DNA of 64,000 nt, taken from assembly GCA_037903475.1 (NCBI GenBank), contig JBAJFG010000070.1, forward strand, positions 653,802 through 717,801, read 5' to 3'. Shown here one piece after another: positions 1 to 13,346 of this stretch. Source of the DNA: Ancylostoma caninum. Taxonomy: Eukaryota > Nematoda > Chromadorea > Rhabditida > Ancylostomatidae. The number at the start of each line of letters is the position of its first letter. Within the stretch, counting starts at the first letter, position 1. The notes beneath the pieces were generated by a model, which was given only the letters and a program-made list of their open reading frames with translations, ran no database searches and was not told where the DNA came from. Position numbers and translations under genes: made by a program.

Positions 1-11
1 ATAGGCGCTAT

Positions 12-565
12 TCCACATTAGGGGCTCCACAATTTTCAGAAAAGAATTTTTCGCCGAAAACTTTGTACGGGGGGGGGGGGGGGTATTTGAGGTGCTGAAC
101 ACGAATACCGGAGTCATGTTGTACCGTAACCCCATTTTTGTAGAGTTACGGTACATACACTGCAGATACGGTATTTCACAGAATCCTCTCAAATTTTGCG
201 TAGAGGGGACGGTTCTAGGCGTTGATCACGATTATCAACATTATTTTGAGTGATACCTTCATTTTCTACCTAAAATCGGCATTTTCTCTGAAATTAATAC
301 CGTATACCTACCATATCGCCATGAAAATGGGGTTACACTACAAGGCGGATGCGATACAGAGGTTCAGCACCTCAAACAATCTATCTGTGCGAAATTCGAG
401 GGATTTTCATGAGGTATCGTACCTATGGTGACCCTAGCGTAATCCTACAAAAATGGAGTTACGGTACAAAATGAATATGATATTCGTGTTCAGCACCTCA
501 AATAGTCCCCCTGTACAAAGTTTCCCTAAAAAAATTCTCAAAAATTTTGGGGCCCCTTTTCCAAC
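12..565. repeat. Palindromic foldback element, copy A
   Basis: The two ends are inverted copies of each other for roughly 130 bp. The left side reads ...CTTTGTACGGGGG, then TATTTGAGGTGCTGAACACG, then a GTACCGTAACCCCATTTTTG segment. The right side carries the same blocks on the other strand in mirrored order. Shorter diverged copies of the same unit lie inside (about 190-240 and 310-400). The core GAGGTGCTGATCACGAATATC also occurs in palindromes at 39524-40062 and 42022-42322, so this is a dispersed family. No ORF is credible in it. A G homopolymer sits at about 69-82. The window edge may clip the outer end. Confidence 0.7.
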
Positions 566-1183
566 GACGTAATAACAACCCATAACAACCATAAAAGTCC
601 TTACAAGAGTTAGCCAGCTAGGCGGATGTGCTTCTACTTAGTGTTCAGGAACACGATGGCAGCACATGCTGCACCTCGGGACCGTTTGTAGCCCAAGGAA
701 AAGTTGCCAAAAGAAGGAGAATATAGCAGATATCAGCATGAAAGTAAAAGTAGCGCGAATAATTTAGCCGTGAGGTGGATGACATCGCCGCCACAGCAGT
801 GAACTTCTGTTCGGCTATAAGCGACAGTGTCACCGGGACCAGATCCAGGTTTCGAATATAAACACACACGTAACTGCAAGTGAGCTGCCAGTTGCGCAAC
901 AAAATGACGTAGCCCCAGCTAAGGAGCAGTTGCCTTAGCAATTCGTAAACAAAGGTGAAAGCAGCGAAAACGAAACCCTGAACGATGCCGTTACGCCACC
1001 GAGCCGGCGCGGGTCATTGCGTATGGGCATCGCGACGGAGGCCGTGAACGAGCGCCGCAGCGATCTCACTGCGATCAGTGCATTAATCAGTGCGATGACC
1101 TCAGTTCATTTTCGAGTTCAAACTTTCACAGCAAAAACCACCGAACTGAGATCGTGCAGCTAAGTAGCTCATAAAACCGCGCA
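566..1183. other. Intergenic, nothing recognised
   Basis: I see no gene, RNA or clear repeat here. Short ORFs on both strands lack any family resemblance and are interrupted quickly. Confidence 0.5.
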
Positions 1184-1590
1184 CTACGCGGTATACAGTA
1201 ACCCAATGGGATGATGAGACCGAAGTTGGGGGAAGCACCTGCGGCAAATGATTCGGGTAAAAGTTTTTTGAACACTTTCAACCAGGGCAATTTCGTTTGC
1301 TTGGTATGGATTCAAAATGATGGAAATGTGTTCTAACATTGGCAGGAAGTACAACTTGAAGAGTTTGCACTGTAGCGTAAGAAAGTTATTTTTGAAGAAT
1401 TTGAGTAGACGAAACATCACTACCGTAGCCATCATAACAATTCCTTCGATGTGTCTATCAAAGGATAGTGCATTAACTCGTAACTGATTCCCAAGTCTTT
1501 AGTATTACTGCATTCTGTAATCTGAGTGGCCGAGTTCAACCAGTAGGGTACCTTCGGGTTACTTCGACCAAAATACATTACATGGGTCTT
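1184..1590 (-). pseudogene. CR1/Jockey-like LINE reverse transcriptase fragment (C-terminal part)
   Basis: Reading the minus strand from 1590, one frame gives the post-catalytic RT segment KTHVMYFG...NTKDLGISYE. After a frameshift near 1440, another frame continues with LFKLYFLPMLEHISIILNPY and ALVESVQKTFTRIICRR. This matches the layout of the C-terminal RT/thumb region of CR1- and Jockey-type LINEs, and the same segment of the complete LINE in this window (56322-59168) reads LFRLFCTMVRPLLEYCSMIW...LIENVQKKFTERIF. The two are clearly different families. The catalytic FADD region and the endonuclease are missing, so it is a 5'-truncated and decayed copy. Confidence 0.75.
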
Positions 1591-4500
1591 CGATAAGGAT
1601 ATAGTTAGCTAATTCAATTTGCAGATCGGATAGCAAATATACATAGAATGACACGACCATGGAAATAAATGGTGAATAAATAAACACATGATGGGTATGT
1701 AATCAATAAAAAGTATGTAATCAATAAATAAGCAACTACATAAAGAAGTGGAGTGAAGCAGTAGGAACCTATACTGCCGCAAAGTTTCATCCACATTTTA
1801 AAACTGTTCTCTTAAGCTCGAAGCTCGGATGCGGCATTGGAAGGATGGGTAATCTCATATCTATGGGTAGCAGTTGGATACAGACACGTAGGTATGGGTA
1901 AAGGTAAACATGTTGACGGGAACCATTATGTGAAGGGTAAGAAAGATCAAAACTTTTCAAAAAAAATTTATAGAATGATTTAAATTTTGTTTTAATCAAG
2001 TAGTAGCTCCTTTATAGTGTTACATTTTGAATTCACTTCTTAGTCACCTTTCAAATGGTTCCGAAGAGGTATAAACATATGTTGAGCAGGAGCCAGATGT
2101 ATCATTGCAGGGATGGGCATTCTCATACTCATGGGTAGCAGCTGTGCACCACTGAAATTACCCAGGGTAAATGTTTTGACCCCGGTGTTAGCAATGGATA
2201 ACTTCGTGAAGGGTTAACACGTTCACCCTGGGTAAAAATGCAGCCATAGGTTCACTGCACAAAGGAAACACAGCTTCCCCTCATCTCGTCCTCTTCGTGA
2301 CTTCTACTGTGATCAGGTATGAACGAAAAATGAGCTAAACTTGTCGGCTAATAGCGAAAAAAATTCATTGGCTACCGCACAATATTCGTCAAAGAGCTCG
2401 GAAATTGGCAAAATGTGAAAAAAGGAAATTTTCATGCAATATATTTTCGATACGGCGGTGCGTGGAAAACTGTAAATATCAAAAAAAAAAATATGGCGAT
2501 TAGCTAGTAAGTGGTTTGTGCTCGGTTATGAGCGAAAAAAAATTGAAGGTCCACTGGATGTTACATGTCTGTGGGTGAGCAATACTTTTTTTTTACAACG
2601 ATCAACCTCTTTACTATTGTGCCTATCAGAAGTTAAGAAAAAATTAATTTAAGAAAAAATTGCACCCCCCCCCCCCCCACCAAAGAATTTCTTCAAAATT
2701 TCGTAGACCAGTTGCATAGAAGTCCTGGTAGTCAATGGAGCAGCGCCTTCAGGTGATGCTATGGTTCTTCGGAAGTATAGCTGAATACACAGACTCTGTG
2801 ATTTTCCCATCAAATTTTCCTCGAATTTCCACGCCTAACTGAGTAAAGAAAACTCATACGCTTCAAAATTGCGTAGAATTTACAATGAGTTCGCAGAAAA
2901 CCAGGCATGTCCTTGAAGAAGATCCGGATGAAAGGAACTTGCCTCGTGAGTCGAGGGACCAGTGGGTGACCCCATCGGGTGACCCGGCGCTGAGGTAATA
3001 GCCGCCTGTCTCGCCATCTTTTTAAATGGACGACGGGGTGCCGGCCCGTTAACACCCAATGCACGCCGATGAAAGGATGCTCATCCAGCGCATCGCAATG
3101 GAAATTCGACACGGTCCTGGATCGGACGAAGGTGAGAGTTGTCGCGCGAGAGGACAAGGAGAAAAGTGCATAGTTCGAAGAGCAGTTCCTGGATGAATCC
3201 TAGGGGGTAAAACTTTCGAAAGTTTCGTGCGAATGTAAAGAGAAACAGACAGTTTCACTGAGGTAAGGGACGACGAAGGAACTGCGAAATCCACAGATGA
3301 AGGTCTCTGCGACTGCTGTTCTGTTGGTTGTTGTGGCTTTGTGCCCCGGATGACAGCCAGCTTTTCGCCAGAACAGGCGGTGCCATAAATCGGCGCTTAA
3401 TGCCAGCAACAGTAAACTTGAGCTGGTCCCGCAGTGAGGTCATTCGCATTTGAATTTTCGTTTTCCAGAAGAAATTTTACGGATATGTACAGAACATAGA
3501 TTTTACAAGGGAGTAAAACTAAACGGAAGGTGAGCATTTCTTTTCCACTGGGGTTTTTTTTCCAATATTTTTATCTCTTAGATTTATTGCTTGTAAATCT
3601 ATAGAACAGTGAGGTGTTTTTGAAGAATGAAGGATCAGCAATACTTAATCACTTCCAAAGGACGTTTGGGCGCATTACCCCGGAGAACTTCGGAAAAGGC
3701 TGCTTCCAAGGATGTAAAAGGGAACGGACATAGACTGCCTCTCTGGAAGCCAGAATTAGCTCTGAAGTTGTATTCATCAATGAGTTCACCCAAGGTAATC
3801 ACGATTACCCCAAAGTTTTACCTTTTTTCGGCTTTTTTTTCAGAAATTTCACCACCAATCCATGTGGTAAAGCATGGAGTAACCCGTCTGTGGGGTAAAC
3901 TTTACTATTGAGGATTGCAAGGTAAACTTTACCATTAAAGATTAGATAAAGATCAGTTAGTCGTAACAGGTGAGCGGGGTATGCGTAACCCTCTGGGTAA
4001 ACAAGTGATGAATATCACTTCTTTCTCCATTTATTCCCGCCTTCACAGAGGGCTTCTATACCTCGCGGTGAACGTTTCAATGCTGAATGCCAACCCTGGG
4101 GAAAGTATATGCAGTAGCGAGGTATTTGAACGTTCCCGGGAAGGTTATAGCCTTCCGCTATTCTATGATGAGCGAGTTTCTCGGATGAAAATGGCTGTAC
4201 CTCCTTGCCATCGACATCCACATACTAATTCTTCTTTCTGTGACGAGATTCTCGGATGAAATGCACGTTTTTGAATGTGGAACCCATGCTTTCCCGTGAA
4301 CCTTCACGAATTCTACCACAGATTGGACGAGTTTCCGACTAAAAATGGATACACCTTGATCGTGGATTTGTCAGAGAAAAAAGTCGTTTAATTCGCAACT
4401 CTCAACGTTTCCCCTCTACGTAAAAACACCTTTTGCTGAAACAGCTTGATGAATAAAAAAATCTTAGGAAATGACGGAAATGCTGCTACTGTAGAGTCCG

Positions 4501-6600
4501 TAGAAGGAAATAGTCGTAGATTCCGCGAAGGCAAGTCACTAAAACATGGGAAAATGCATATATCATCAGCTATTGTTTCGACATGGCAACTGAAGCTTGT
4601 CCTTCCTTTGTATACTAATTTAATGTGGAACGCTGCAATTTTTTTCTGACAAAACAAAATTATTTTCTTCAAAAGCGATATTTGTAAGCGAGTTTTTTCA
4701 CCTAACTTTTCTAAGTGTCAGCTATCATTAACTGTTAATATAGTAGAATCTTGGGAAACGAAAACGTCTATAATGACATGGAAGCGTTCCAAGAAGTTTC
4801 CCTGATAGAATTCCTTGCGATTTCAGATTTCAAGTCAAGTCAGGAAAAACCTTAACTTCTTCTATAATTTGTTTCATTTACAGTTTAATTAGTTTATTCT
4901 CCACGTTTGTGTACTTATTCCTAATCTTTTTACTCATAACTTTAGCATTGTTTCCTTTCCTATGAAGATTAAGTGGTCTTATAACCTCTGTAGCTGGCAC
5001 TCATAAGGTTCTTGTTTACGTACGGGCGTAGAAGTAAATAACTAAATAAATAAGTGTTGACTAAGAAGTTTTCCGGCTAAGAAGCCAGAAAAAAGCCTGA
5101 AAGGCTCATAAAATACAGTGCGTACCATGGAGAATTTGTAGAGATTGAGGATGCCTGGTAGTCTTTCAAAAGGGAGGCGAATTACCCTAAAATTCCTCCG
5201 AGAAACTCGCCCGTTCTGGACTAGCGAGAAAGTGTTATATTCCTGGAAACCATGATGGGTCTCGCTACTGGTTTATGTTATGGAGATTTCTAAACTTTAT
5301 TGGGATCAAGTAAAACTTTGAATTTTGAGTGTTAGATTTTGATCTTACCGTAAATTTTAGATTCAGAACTTCTCATAGAATGATCAAAATATTTTTCGGA
5401 TGGCGAAGTAATCATTACTAGAGCTTTTTGAGAACGTCTCACTGAAAAAAAAATTAATCCCCGCAGCTCAAGTGGTTGCCAGTCATGACTAAATACCGCC
5501 CAGCACCCTTCAGCACTACCCATCCCCCCGATTTCCATGCCCCCAGCACTTGACCAGGTGTGTGGCCATTGTCGGGACATCCTACCCTCGCGGAGTATTC
5601 TCTCCCAATCCCATAACATATGTAGGAGCCGGAGCAAAAACTCGCGCCGAACACCAAAGTAAAGCGCATAATAGTGACTGCGACGGGATCGGCACGACCT
5701 TGCAAATTCGAAATCGACGATCGCTTTTTCTGTGGATAGACGAGGCGTTTAGCGGTCTGAGCGGCGGTGAAAAACATACAAAAAGCGAGTTTTTCCCTTG
5801 AAAGGTGGCAAGAATTGCTGGTTTCGTTTGTGCATGAGCCCCTTTGAAGCAGCGGAAATCATACAGCAGAGTCTGAGCGTGGAACGACGTCCACGGCTCC
5901 AATGGGGGAAATCATTGCGATCAGTGGATGAAAATGAGCCTGGATTTGAATGGGTGCACAAGCGAGGTGGCCCAGTCTGGTGTCCTCTTGCATAACAGAC
6001 ATCGTAAAAGTGTAAATGCGGCATCGGTACAGAGAAGCTGATGAAGTGGAGAGGTCAACTGGTAAGAAGTGGAGTAGAATGGCCCAGCGCTGGGGACTGT
6101 GGAAATAATGTGACTTCTCTAGAGCTATTAGCCGAACATAATGAAGAAAGGAGATGAGTCAAGGGCTGGACCGACTTGTTTTGCTATGTGGAGGTCTTCT
6201 TCCTGTAAAAACTTCAAAAAATTCTGGTGAAAGAGCAAAAATCAGAAGATATGCTAGTCTTGAAAGGTTCTGCAGTAAAATTGTAAAGTTTCAAGGATTC
6301 CAATCTTGAAATTTTCTCTCAATTTAACAAACGACAATCCACGTCTGTGCTGGTATTGTCCATCTTGGGCTAATATTACTTCCTAACAGTATTTTAATAT
6401 TTTTTCATTGAATTTAAATATTTTCGCTACCCTTCTTCCACCATTCTCATGCCTATATTCCTCTACTTTTACCATTTACTGCAAGACAGCAGCGACGGAC
6501 GCAAAACTGCCCATCCAGACGTGAGAAACAACTGGGATCCGCCTCATTTTTGACACGATGGATAGATAAGAGCTCGCAAAACATTATATTTAACACATAG
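1591..6600. other. Gene-poor A/T-rich intergenic stretch
   Basis: No gene is supported. Around 2150-2260 and 3790-3990 there are short related pieces rich in GGTAAACTTTAC / TTACCC motifs, and similar motifs recur at 29960-30050. At 4150-4350 a motif resembling GACGAGTTTCTCGGATGAAAATG appears about three times in diverged form. A C homopolymer lies at about 2665-2680. Near 5018-5055 a stretch ends in CTAAATAAATAAG and may be another LINE tail. ORFs between 5.3 and 6.0 kb overlap on both strands without any family signature. Confidence 0.45.
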
Positions 6601-6604
6601 CGGA

Positions 6605-6745
6605 CAAAGTGATGCACTTGGTGCATTACCTTCTTTCATCTTCGTGTGGCCATGTGATGCACATGGTGCATCACGCGAAATATGCTCTTCACGTCCATGA
6701 AAACGTTTCCGTGTGGTCAGGAGTGCAAATGGTGAATTACTAGAA
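6605..6745. repeat. Cluster of three short palindromes
   Basis: GTGATGCACTTGGTGCATTAC (about 6610), GTGATGCACATGGTGCATCAC (about 6655) and the weaker GAGTGCAAATGGTGAATTAC (about 6721) are spaced by roughly 45-65 bp. Each folds into a hairpin of up to 9 bp with a tiny loop. The function is unknown. They could be subterminal repeats of a DNA transposon or a binding-site cluster. Confidence 0.55.
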
Positions 6746-6889
6746 AAATTCCCTCTTGTCAATCGCGCTTGCCATGAAAAAATTGTGCTCGAACCGTGTT
6801 GATATGAAATAATCAAGGATAAATTTTTGAAAAAAATATTAAGATGGAAAAAATAGAAACCATGGAAAAATAATAAGCATGTGAAAAAA

Positions 6890-6968
6890 GAAAATCATAA
6901 TAATAGAGGAATTTCAACTGTATTACGAAATGCTTCCCCCCCCCCCTGCCTCCCTGCGTCAGCCACTG
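6890..6968 (-). mobile_element. hAT-type MITE end (fragment)
   Basis: The right edge reads CCTCCCTGCGTCAGCCACTG, which is the terminal inverted repeat of the hAT MITE family found complete at 47285-47576, 52928-53188 and 53209-53494 (CAGTGGCGGACGCAG), with one or two changes. The inner part (GTATTACGAAATGCTTCCCCC) resembles the family's GTATTGTAAAGTAATTTCG segment. I cannot find the opposite end, so this is a partial copy. Confidence 0.6.
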
Positions 6969-7071
6969 CAAAACTGAAAGCACTGGATAAGTTAATCGTA
7001 ATTCAAGCCAGAAAATTTCAGGAAAAATTGGCACCATTCCAAAAAATTCCAGAGACTTACGCTCGGATCAC

Positions 7072-7142
7072 ATTTTATGTATATGTATATCATATATGTA
7101 TATCGCATTATATGTATATCACATTATATGTATATCACTAGT
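7072..7142. repeat. Short tandem repeat (ATATGTATATCACATT-like)
   Basis: About four imperfect copies of a 16-bp unit ATATGTATATCNCATT follow each other. A minisatellite is the simplest reading. No gene is affected. Confidence 0.75.
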
Positions 7143-10100
7143 TAGTTAAGCACTGCAGGCAGTAGTATGGCATAAAAATACTGTATAGAACTAGTTGGTA
7201 CGAAATTTAGACAGAAACTAATACCGTAAATACCGTGAGACCATCCTACAGATAGTGTCCATCAGATGCCTAGAGAAGATGCAAGGTGGTTTTACGGTCC
7301 TCTTCCACCCCCCCCCGTCCCGCATCTCTATGTAGTTCCAGAAGAACGGAAATAGAAAAATGATGAAATAGCTTTGCAAGCCTATCATGAACTGAGGTAT
7401 GGACAGAAGGAACGGGGATTAATTGCGTTCTCATAAAAAGAAAAGCCAAGCAAGGCATTTCTTTCCAATTTTCCTGCCAATCGCAGGATTACCCTCCCCT
7501 ACAGTAGTTTCGCTTAGGAGAACTGGTTGCAAATTTGCATGGTGCTCAAGGACGTCGTGCACAGAGCACAAGTTTTCATCCTGAAATGCCATTCGGCGTG
7601 TGGTTGACACAAAGCCAGCGAGGCGAGGACCAAAACCGGTCAAATTCGAAAGCCTCGCCCCGCAAAAAGCAGCGATGACGGTCAAGGTTTCCTAGCAGGC
7701 GAACTGGCCAAGAGTAAAGTAAACCTCGCAGTTTAACACGTCATGAAACTAAGCATTTCGCTAAGTATAAACGACCGGAAGCGGGTACGCCAACGCCTCA
7801 GAAGAACTGGACAACATTGGCAAATTCCGTAGTAACACGCCTGAGATTCGACCTCTAGATAGTCGTGCAAAGGTTAGCGGGCCGACCCGTTTGAACCTCG
7901 TCCACAGCGAGAACTGCGCCCGTTTAAATTCCCCCATTCGTCAAAAAAGCGCTGCATGTGAGGTCAATGAACACTGCTCAAAAAGAATAGGATCCACGTA
8001 CAGGGGAGATCCCCACCCCTTGAAGGGTTAATGCATTCCAAGTGTGAAAACGCGTTGTACGGGATTAGCTCTTGACCCTGGCCACAGTGTCTCTTGGCCA
8101 TTGAGCATGTGGCCTGCGAGATATTACGCCACGGGGTCAAAGACATAAAAGAGGACATATGGAAAGCATAAGAGGAGGCGCGTTCGAATCTGAGGACAAT
8201 CGAAATTCGCTCGGCGAAAACCTCGGACGGGCGATTATGCCGGGGAAAACATGCGAAAGGTCGGAGAAAAATGTGGAAAACGTGGAAATGCCATGGAATT
8301 CAAGCCTGTATTGTCGACGCCAGGGAGAATAGACTCCTTGGATTTGGGAACTATTACTGCAGGACTCACAATTTTCATGAGCATCCATGCTTTCATATAG
8401 AACATAAGGCAAATCTGATGAAAACCAAAAGTCAAAGAATGTGGAGAGTTAACTTTTACACTTAGGACCCAATAATGCACCAGATAGCCGTCGATTTATT
8501 CGAGATCCAAAAATCCGATTTCGAATAAGTTTAAAGTTCGGATGTTTGAAAACGAGGAAGCGATTCAATACTCTAGGAATGATAAGCAGGCCTTTAGGTC
8601 TCTCTCTTTTTTGAACATTTGAATTCTTCTGGTCTAGTCCTGCAGGAATAATCAAATGAAACGAGTTATTCGATTTTTATTCGAACTAACTATACCTATA
8701 ATAGATAAGTTGGGTCAAAAGAGGTACGGAAGAACAATGTACATAACTATTATACATGTTACCGGATAAAAACCGAATAATTTCGTTACTTTAATTAACA
8801 ATTTAGGCAACAATTTAGACATCCAAACATTCGAGAATGGGAAAGCTCAAAAACTCTTCCTCTTTTTTACGGCACTGTACTGGGCTCCAATGTTGAAACA
8901 TTCCGATTTTCCATTTATTCGAAATCGAATATTTTTGCTTTCGAAAGTCGAATATTTCGAATTAGTGAATATCGAATATTCTAGCATTAGGTACCACTGC
9001 AGTGTTGTATAAGACGGAAGAAGAGCATTAAGACTTTCTCATTCTTGAATATCTGGAAGTTTAAGTTGTTTCCTTAATAGGTAATTAAAGCAACAAAATT
9101 ATTCGGTTTTTATGCGGTCCAAGGTATAAGAGTTAACCTTCTCGGCTATTTTTATCTGGAGAAAGACTCTAAAGAACTTGAGCAATTTATGTAGCCCGCT
9201 CATTTTTACTTCTTCCACATTTTACTTATAACTTTGGGATAGTCTGTAAAAAATAGTAGAATCGAAAGAAGAAAACTTTTGCAGAAAAACGTGAGCAAGA
9301 AAAGAGAGCATATCTACATGGAACCATGAATGAGGACTTCTTGGAGATTATCACCAAGTCCTCCTGTGAGAAAAAGATCTGGGAAGAATCTACGGTTTTC
9401 TCCAGGATGGCGCCATCTTGGAGAGAGTATTTTGACCTTTTTTTTTCACAATCAGCTAAGGGTCTCATACTTGCTCTAAATTTGAAAGAAAAGCTTCTAT
9501 CCGAAATGGAAAGGATGAAAGTTGTCCAACAAAGCGGCCAGCGACCAAAGTTATCCAGAAAAACCTCGCAACCGCTGCAAAACCATGCCCGTGATTAGCG
9601 CTCAGCACAAAGCAGCGATCCGGTTGACCCTGGCGCTTTTCCTGGCCCGTTCTCGCCAAAATTCAAAACAAAAGATTAAATCGGCGGAGCGACGAGACCG
9701 CAATCTGCACGTAGCGACGACGTCGATCCGTGGCGCAGATAGATCGGTCGTTCTGTGAGCTGCCGAGGCGACCACGGATGCGAGCGAGTACAGTGCAAAG
9801 ACCATATGGACGGGGGCGAGGAGCAGCAGCTGAGAATCGGAAAGCGCTGTTCTGCGGAGTGTGGGAAGATTTGTTGGCGGCACGTGACGCGCGGCACATC
9901 AAGGCTTGTGGGAATCGGGCCGGGCCACTGTGACCGAACTCGTACGAAAAACTGGCCCTGAACGCTGACCACTGGGGCCAGAGATCGCTTGCACTTGCAC
10001 TGAGACATAGAAGAGGTTCCAAGAGAGAATCAGTGGCGTAGACGTTGGATATGGCACTGACTATCGGATGTAATGTGAGCTAACCAGGTATGAATAAGAC

Positions 10101-10855
10101 GGTACAATGACGGGGAGTGAGCCGCACACGCACACCTTCCGTGATGTTTTTGCGATCCCATACTTTCCGTCATCCCGCTCGGACGAGCAGCGTGAATACG
10201 AATGCGTAAGCCTTGCGCAACATATATTCGAATGTTTGAATCGTCACGCAGGTTGTCTTGCTTCTGGCCGACACCTCATTTTCAAAGAGGACAAAAGCCC
10301 GAAGAGGGACAGCCAGTTAGCGAGCGGGTGAGAGTGACAGCTACTGCTGCACAGGTTCCGGACACTCGGAAAAGTGGCTTATCTCCAGTTGCTTTATTTT
10401 TCCTGGGTTCTCTGGAAGGTGTTCCAACTTCCTTCACCAGTAAACAACCTCCCCTCCTTACTGAGGACTTCCGGGGGAGGAACGAAACCGAGCCTTTCCT
10501 CATTTTTTTCTTATTTTCGTTTGCTTTTTATTCTTTCATTAAGTTCATTTGTTTATACGTAGGGTGTTAAAACTATCAGAAATGCTACTGTATCAGTCAT
10601 GATTAGAAATTACCGACTCCCAGGAAACGCCAGCGCTGTTCCAGAATAGGTTCGGGTGTCAGTGGTAGCTTAAACTCGCCTCCATTTCGACAGACAAAAA
10701 TTATTCCACAGGCAGCAACCCTTCTAGCTGATGGAATCTCAATGTGGATTTTTCCAGAGTGCTCGCAAAAATGTTCTTGTTAGTTACCACTGTTGATGTC
10801 CTGTCAACTCCAAGTTGGGCACCTAGGGGGTGCCAATTCTCCCCCAAAGTGGCTT
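7143..10855. other. Intergenic, no supported gene
   Basis: No coding region is recognisable. 8490-8990 is A/T-rich with recurring TTCGAATA motifs, some palindromic (TCGAATATTTCGA at about 8945); similar sequence occurs near 14600-14790 and 16810-16960, suggesting a decayed repeat. 9600-10020 is unusually GC- and CpG-rich, with overlapping spurious ORFs on both strands. It could be a promoter or CpG-rich mobile DNA, but I cannot identify either. Confidence 0.4.
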
Positions 10856-10992
10856 CCTTCGTTTTTGAGAAACCGTTCCCGTTTTTGAAAAAAAATCGTC
10901 GAAAGTGGTCAAAAAATGGTCAGAAACCACTTTCTGACCATTAATGACAGTTTTTTTTTCTAAAAACGAAGACGGTTTCCCAAAAACGAAGG
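10856..10992. repeat. Nested foldback element
   Basis: The outer arms are CCTTCGTTTTTGAGAAACCG (left) and CGGTTTCCCAAAAACGAAGG (right), about 40 bp each with small gaps. Inside them lies a second perfect 12-bp hairpin, AATGGTCAGAAA-CCAC-TTTCTGACCATT (about 10916-10943). It is probably a short MITE. No target duplication could be assigned. Confidence 0.65.
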
Positions 10993-13346
10993 ATGCTGTC
11001 TTGGAGGGATTATTGTTCGTATAGTGCGCATCCACAGCCAAAATTTCAACATGATCCGATATTTACAGGAAGAGCAACACCTGATTATCACTAGAGCGCG
11101 CCAGAGTACAATCAAAGGATGAAGTGATTTACTGTCCATATTTACAGTGATACGCAGTAGTTCCACAGTGATTTGCGGTACAGTTCACATCAGATGAGTG
11201 TGTTCGGCAAGCCCTCAGCTGTTTCATGAAGGATATTAGCAATCACAGCTCTGATGCTGGAAGTAAGTCCCCCTGAGTATGCTCGACGCCTACTAAGTGC
11301 TGCTGGTTGATGACCATGACGTGCTGTGCCCTGACTGCCTTTTCTTCGGGCAGTGAAGTACCTGCCATCGCCTAGAAACCATTTAACAACTCTTGAAAAA
11401 AGCTAATTACGGCCTCTCCTGTTTCCTCACCTAAAATAAAGCTTAACAAAGCACCCAAAGGCTTGCCTATCTGCAGAATTCAAGGAAAATGGCAGCATTC
11501 TTTACATTCAAAGAAATCTATGTGGCCTCGGCGAGCGAAAGGCCTCGTTCACACAAGTAATACTGATGAGTTTAGCCTCAAAACGAAACAAGTTCGGACC
11601 GTAACTCTCAAGAGAGTACAGGGAAATGCTGTAACAGAGGCGAATGAGTAGATTACCAAATGATGTTGTCCTGTGTTAGTACGGCCATAGTTAAGTAATG
11701 CTAAGTGCTTTTTTTCTATCACATAAGCAGTAACGTAGAGAGTTAGTCCAACTATTTAAAAAAATCCTTACAATCTGTGCCTTTGCTATCTAACTGACTA
11801 TTAATAAACGAATAAACGAACGCTAAAAACAGAACACAATTATATGGAAAGTCTTAGGAACGCCTGAGAAACTGTAAGGAGGCATATTAAGCTCTACTTT
11901 TCAATGAACATCAACTTTTAGTCCTACATTCTACTAAAGAACGGCATGATCTAAACAGTTTTTACTAGTAATTGTACAGTTTCCAATCTTGTCAAGTCTT
12001 CTTAAAGCTACATATTTTCAGGATGATAAATCAGAGCAAGCAGATCATGTAGAAGTTGTTTATGTACGAATCTTAGGCGTTTGTGTTCAATCCAGTGTTT
12101 ACTGTTCACTGTTTACTGAACAACTTCTACAGAAATAGCTCAACTTACCACACCATCCTAACGAAAGAATTTACTGAGCGTGAGTACTTAGAAGGCTGCA
12201 CATTGACAGATGAGACAGAGGACAAACTTCTTTAACAATTAACAGTTTCTTAACCGTAAACAGTTTTGTTAACAAACAGGTCTCTAGATTTAAGAGCGAA
12301 AATTAACGCCTATTCGATTTTAAATATGTTCTATTTAGTGCTAAATAGGTTGAAGAGTGGAACTAGATGCCCAACGGTCAAAGGTCCTTTTTAACAAAGT
12401 GTAATAAACCACTAGCTCACCAACTGTTAAAAGAAGACTTCCTAGACGGCCACCGGGACGACTCGAGGAGGAGGACCGACCCCAGCCGAACAGAAGAAAA
12501 GCTTCGCTGGCCTTTTTCTGTGCACCTGAAATGAGCTCTCAGCGTAACTCAGCATTTGGATAAACAAAAATTGGTCGGGATAAACGTAAACAACGACGTG
12601 AATCGGAAGGAAATCGGCTTTACACCTTCGAAAAGGCGCTAGAAACACGTGCCGGCAGGCGACGAAACCACGCCGCAGACAGGTTCCTTACCTACAATTG
12701 GCTTCGCCTCATTAGCATAAAGAAGGACGAGCAAAGGCAAACTGGTCTCTGCTATGGTTCAACAGCCGAACAGTAACGTGCCGGCGCAGTTGGGGGGAGT
12801 TCCAAGCGCGGAAGATAAGCGGCCGCAGTGGCGAACAAGAAACATGGCAACAGTAAAATCGGAGATAAACAACGCTACTGTTCGCTGGTCAGCGAAACGG
12901 CGCCATTAAAGGAACGGACGGCTGGAGGACTACTGAACGCTGTCGTAAAGGTAGTCGTGGCGCGGGCACGATCCACGTCTGAATCAGCCTGAAGTCCACC
13001 CGTGCCAGGACACCCCTTCCCCCTCCCCACAGTTTCAAGCCTTAGCATTGTGTGGTGGGCTTTTGATCACACCGCGACGTATCCACTTTCCATGAAGTTT
13101 ACGCAGACTCTCTGGAACTCCATGAGGGGGCAGACTCCATAAGACTTGCGGCTCTATGAGGAGAGGAAATTTCTCGGAGAAGAATAAGGAGGGAAGCAGC
13201 AGTGGATAAAAAGCTTTAGCGGTAGTTGAGGAGAGGACAACAGCATGTGGAGGTAGACGGCGTCAAGCTTTGAACTCGACTTGTTACTCCCGTACAGATT
13301 TCAGAGTTTAATTTAATCGAGACATACATATTTACGCCACGCCGAC
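10993..13346. other. Intergenic with one small ORF of unknown status
   Basis: No supported gene. A 51-codon ORF runs 12754-12909 (+), beginning MVQQPNSNVPAQLGG and ending WSAKRRH, followed by TAA. Its composition is less A/T-biased than its surroundings and it might be a first exon, but I recognise no family and see no convincing downstream exon. The rest is A/T-rich DNA without recognisable repeats. Confidence 0.35.

Noticed and set aside
2810..3450. Run of overlapping minus-strand ORFs
   Set aside because: No domain, no codon bias consistent with coding, and the frames overlap each other. Treated as chance.
8490..8990. TTCGAATA-rich region considered as a regulatory array
   Set aside because: The motif is low-complexity A/T-rich sequence, also seen around 14.6 and 16.8 kb. 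More likely a decayed repeat than a regulatory site.
9600..10022. Overlapping ORFs on both strands in a GC-rich block
   Set aside because: Several frames are open at once because of base composition. None shows a known domain or splice pattern.
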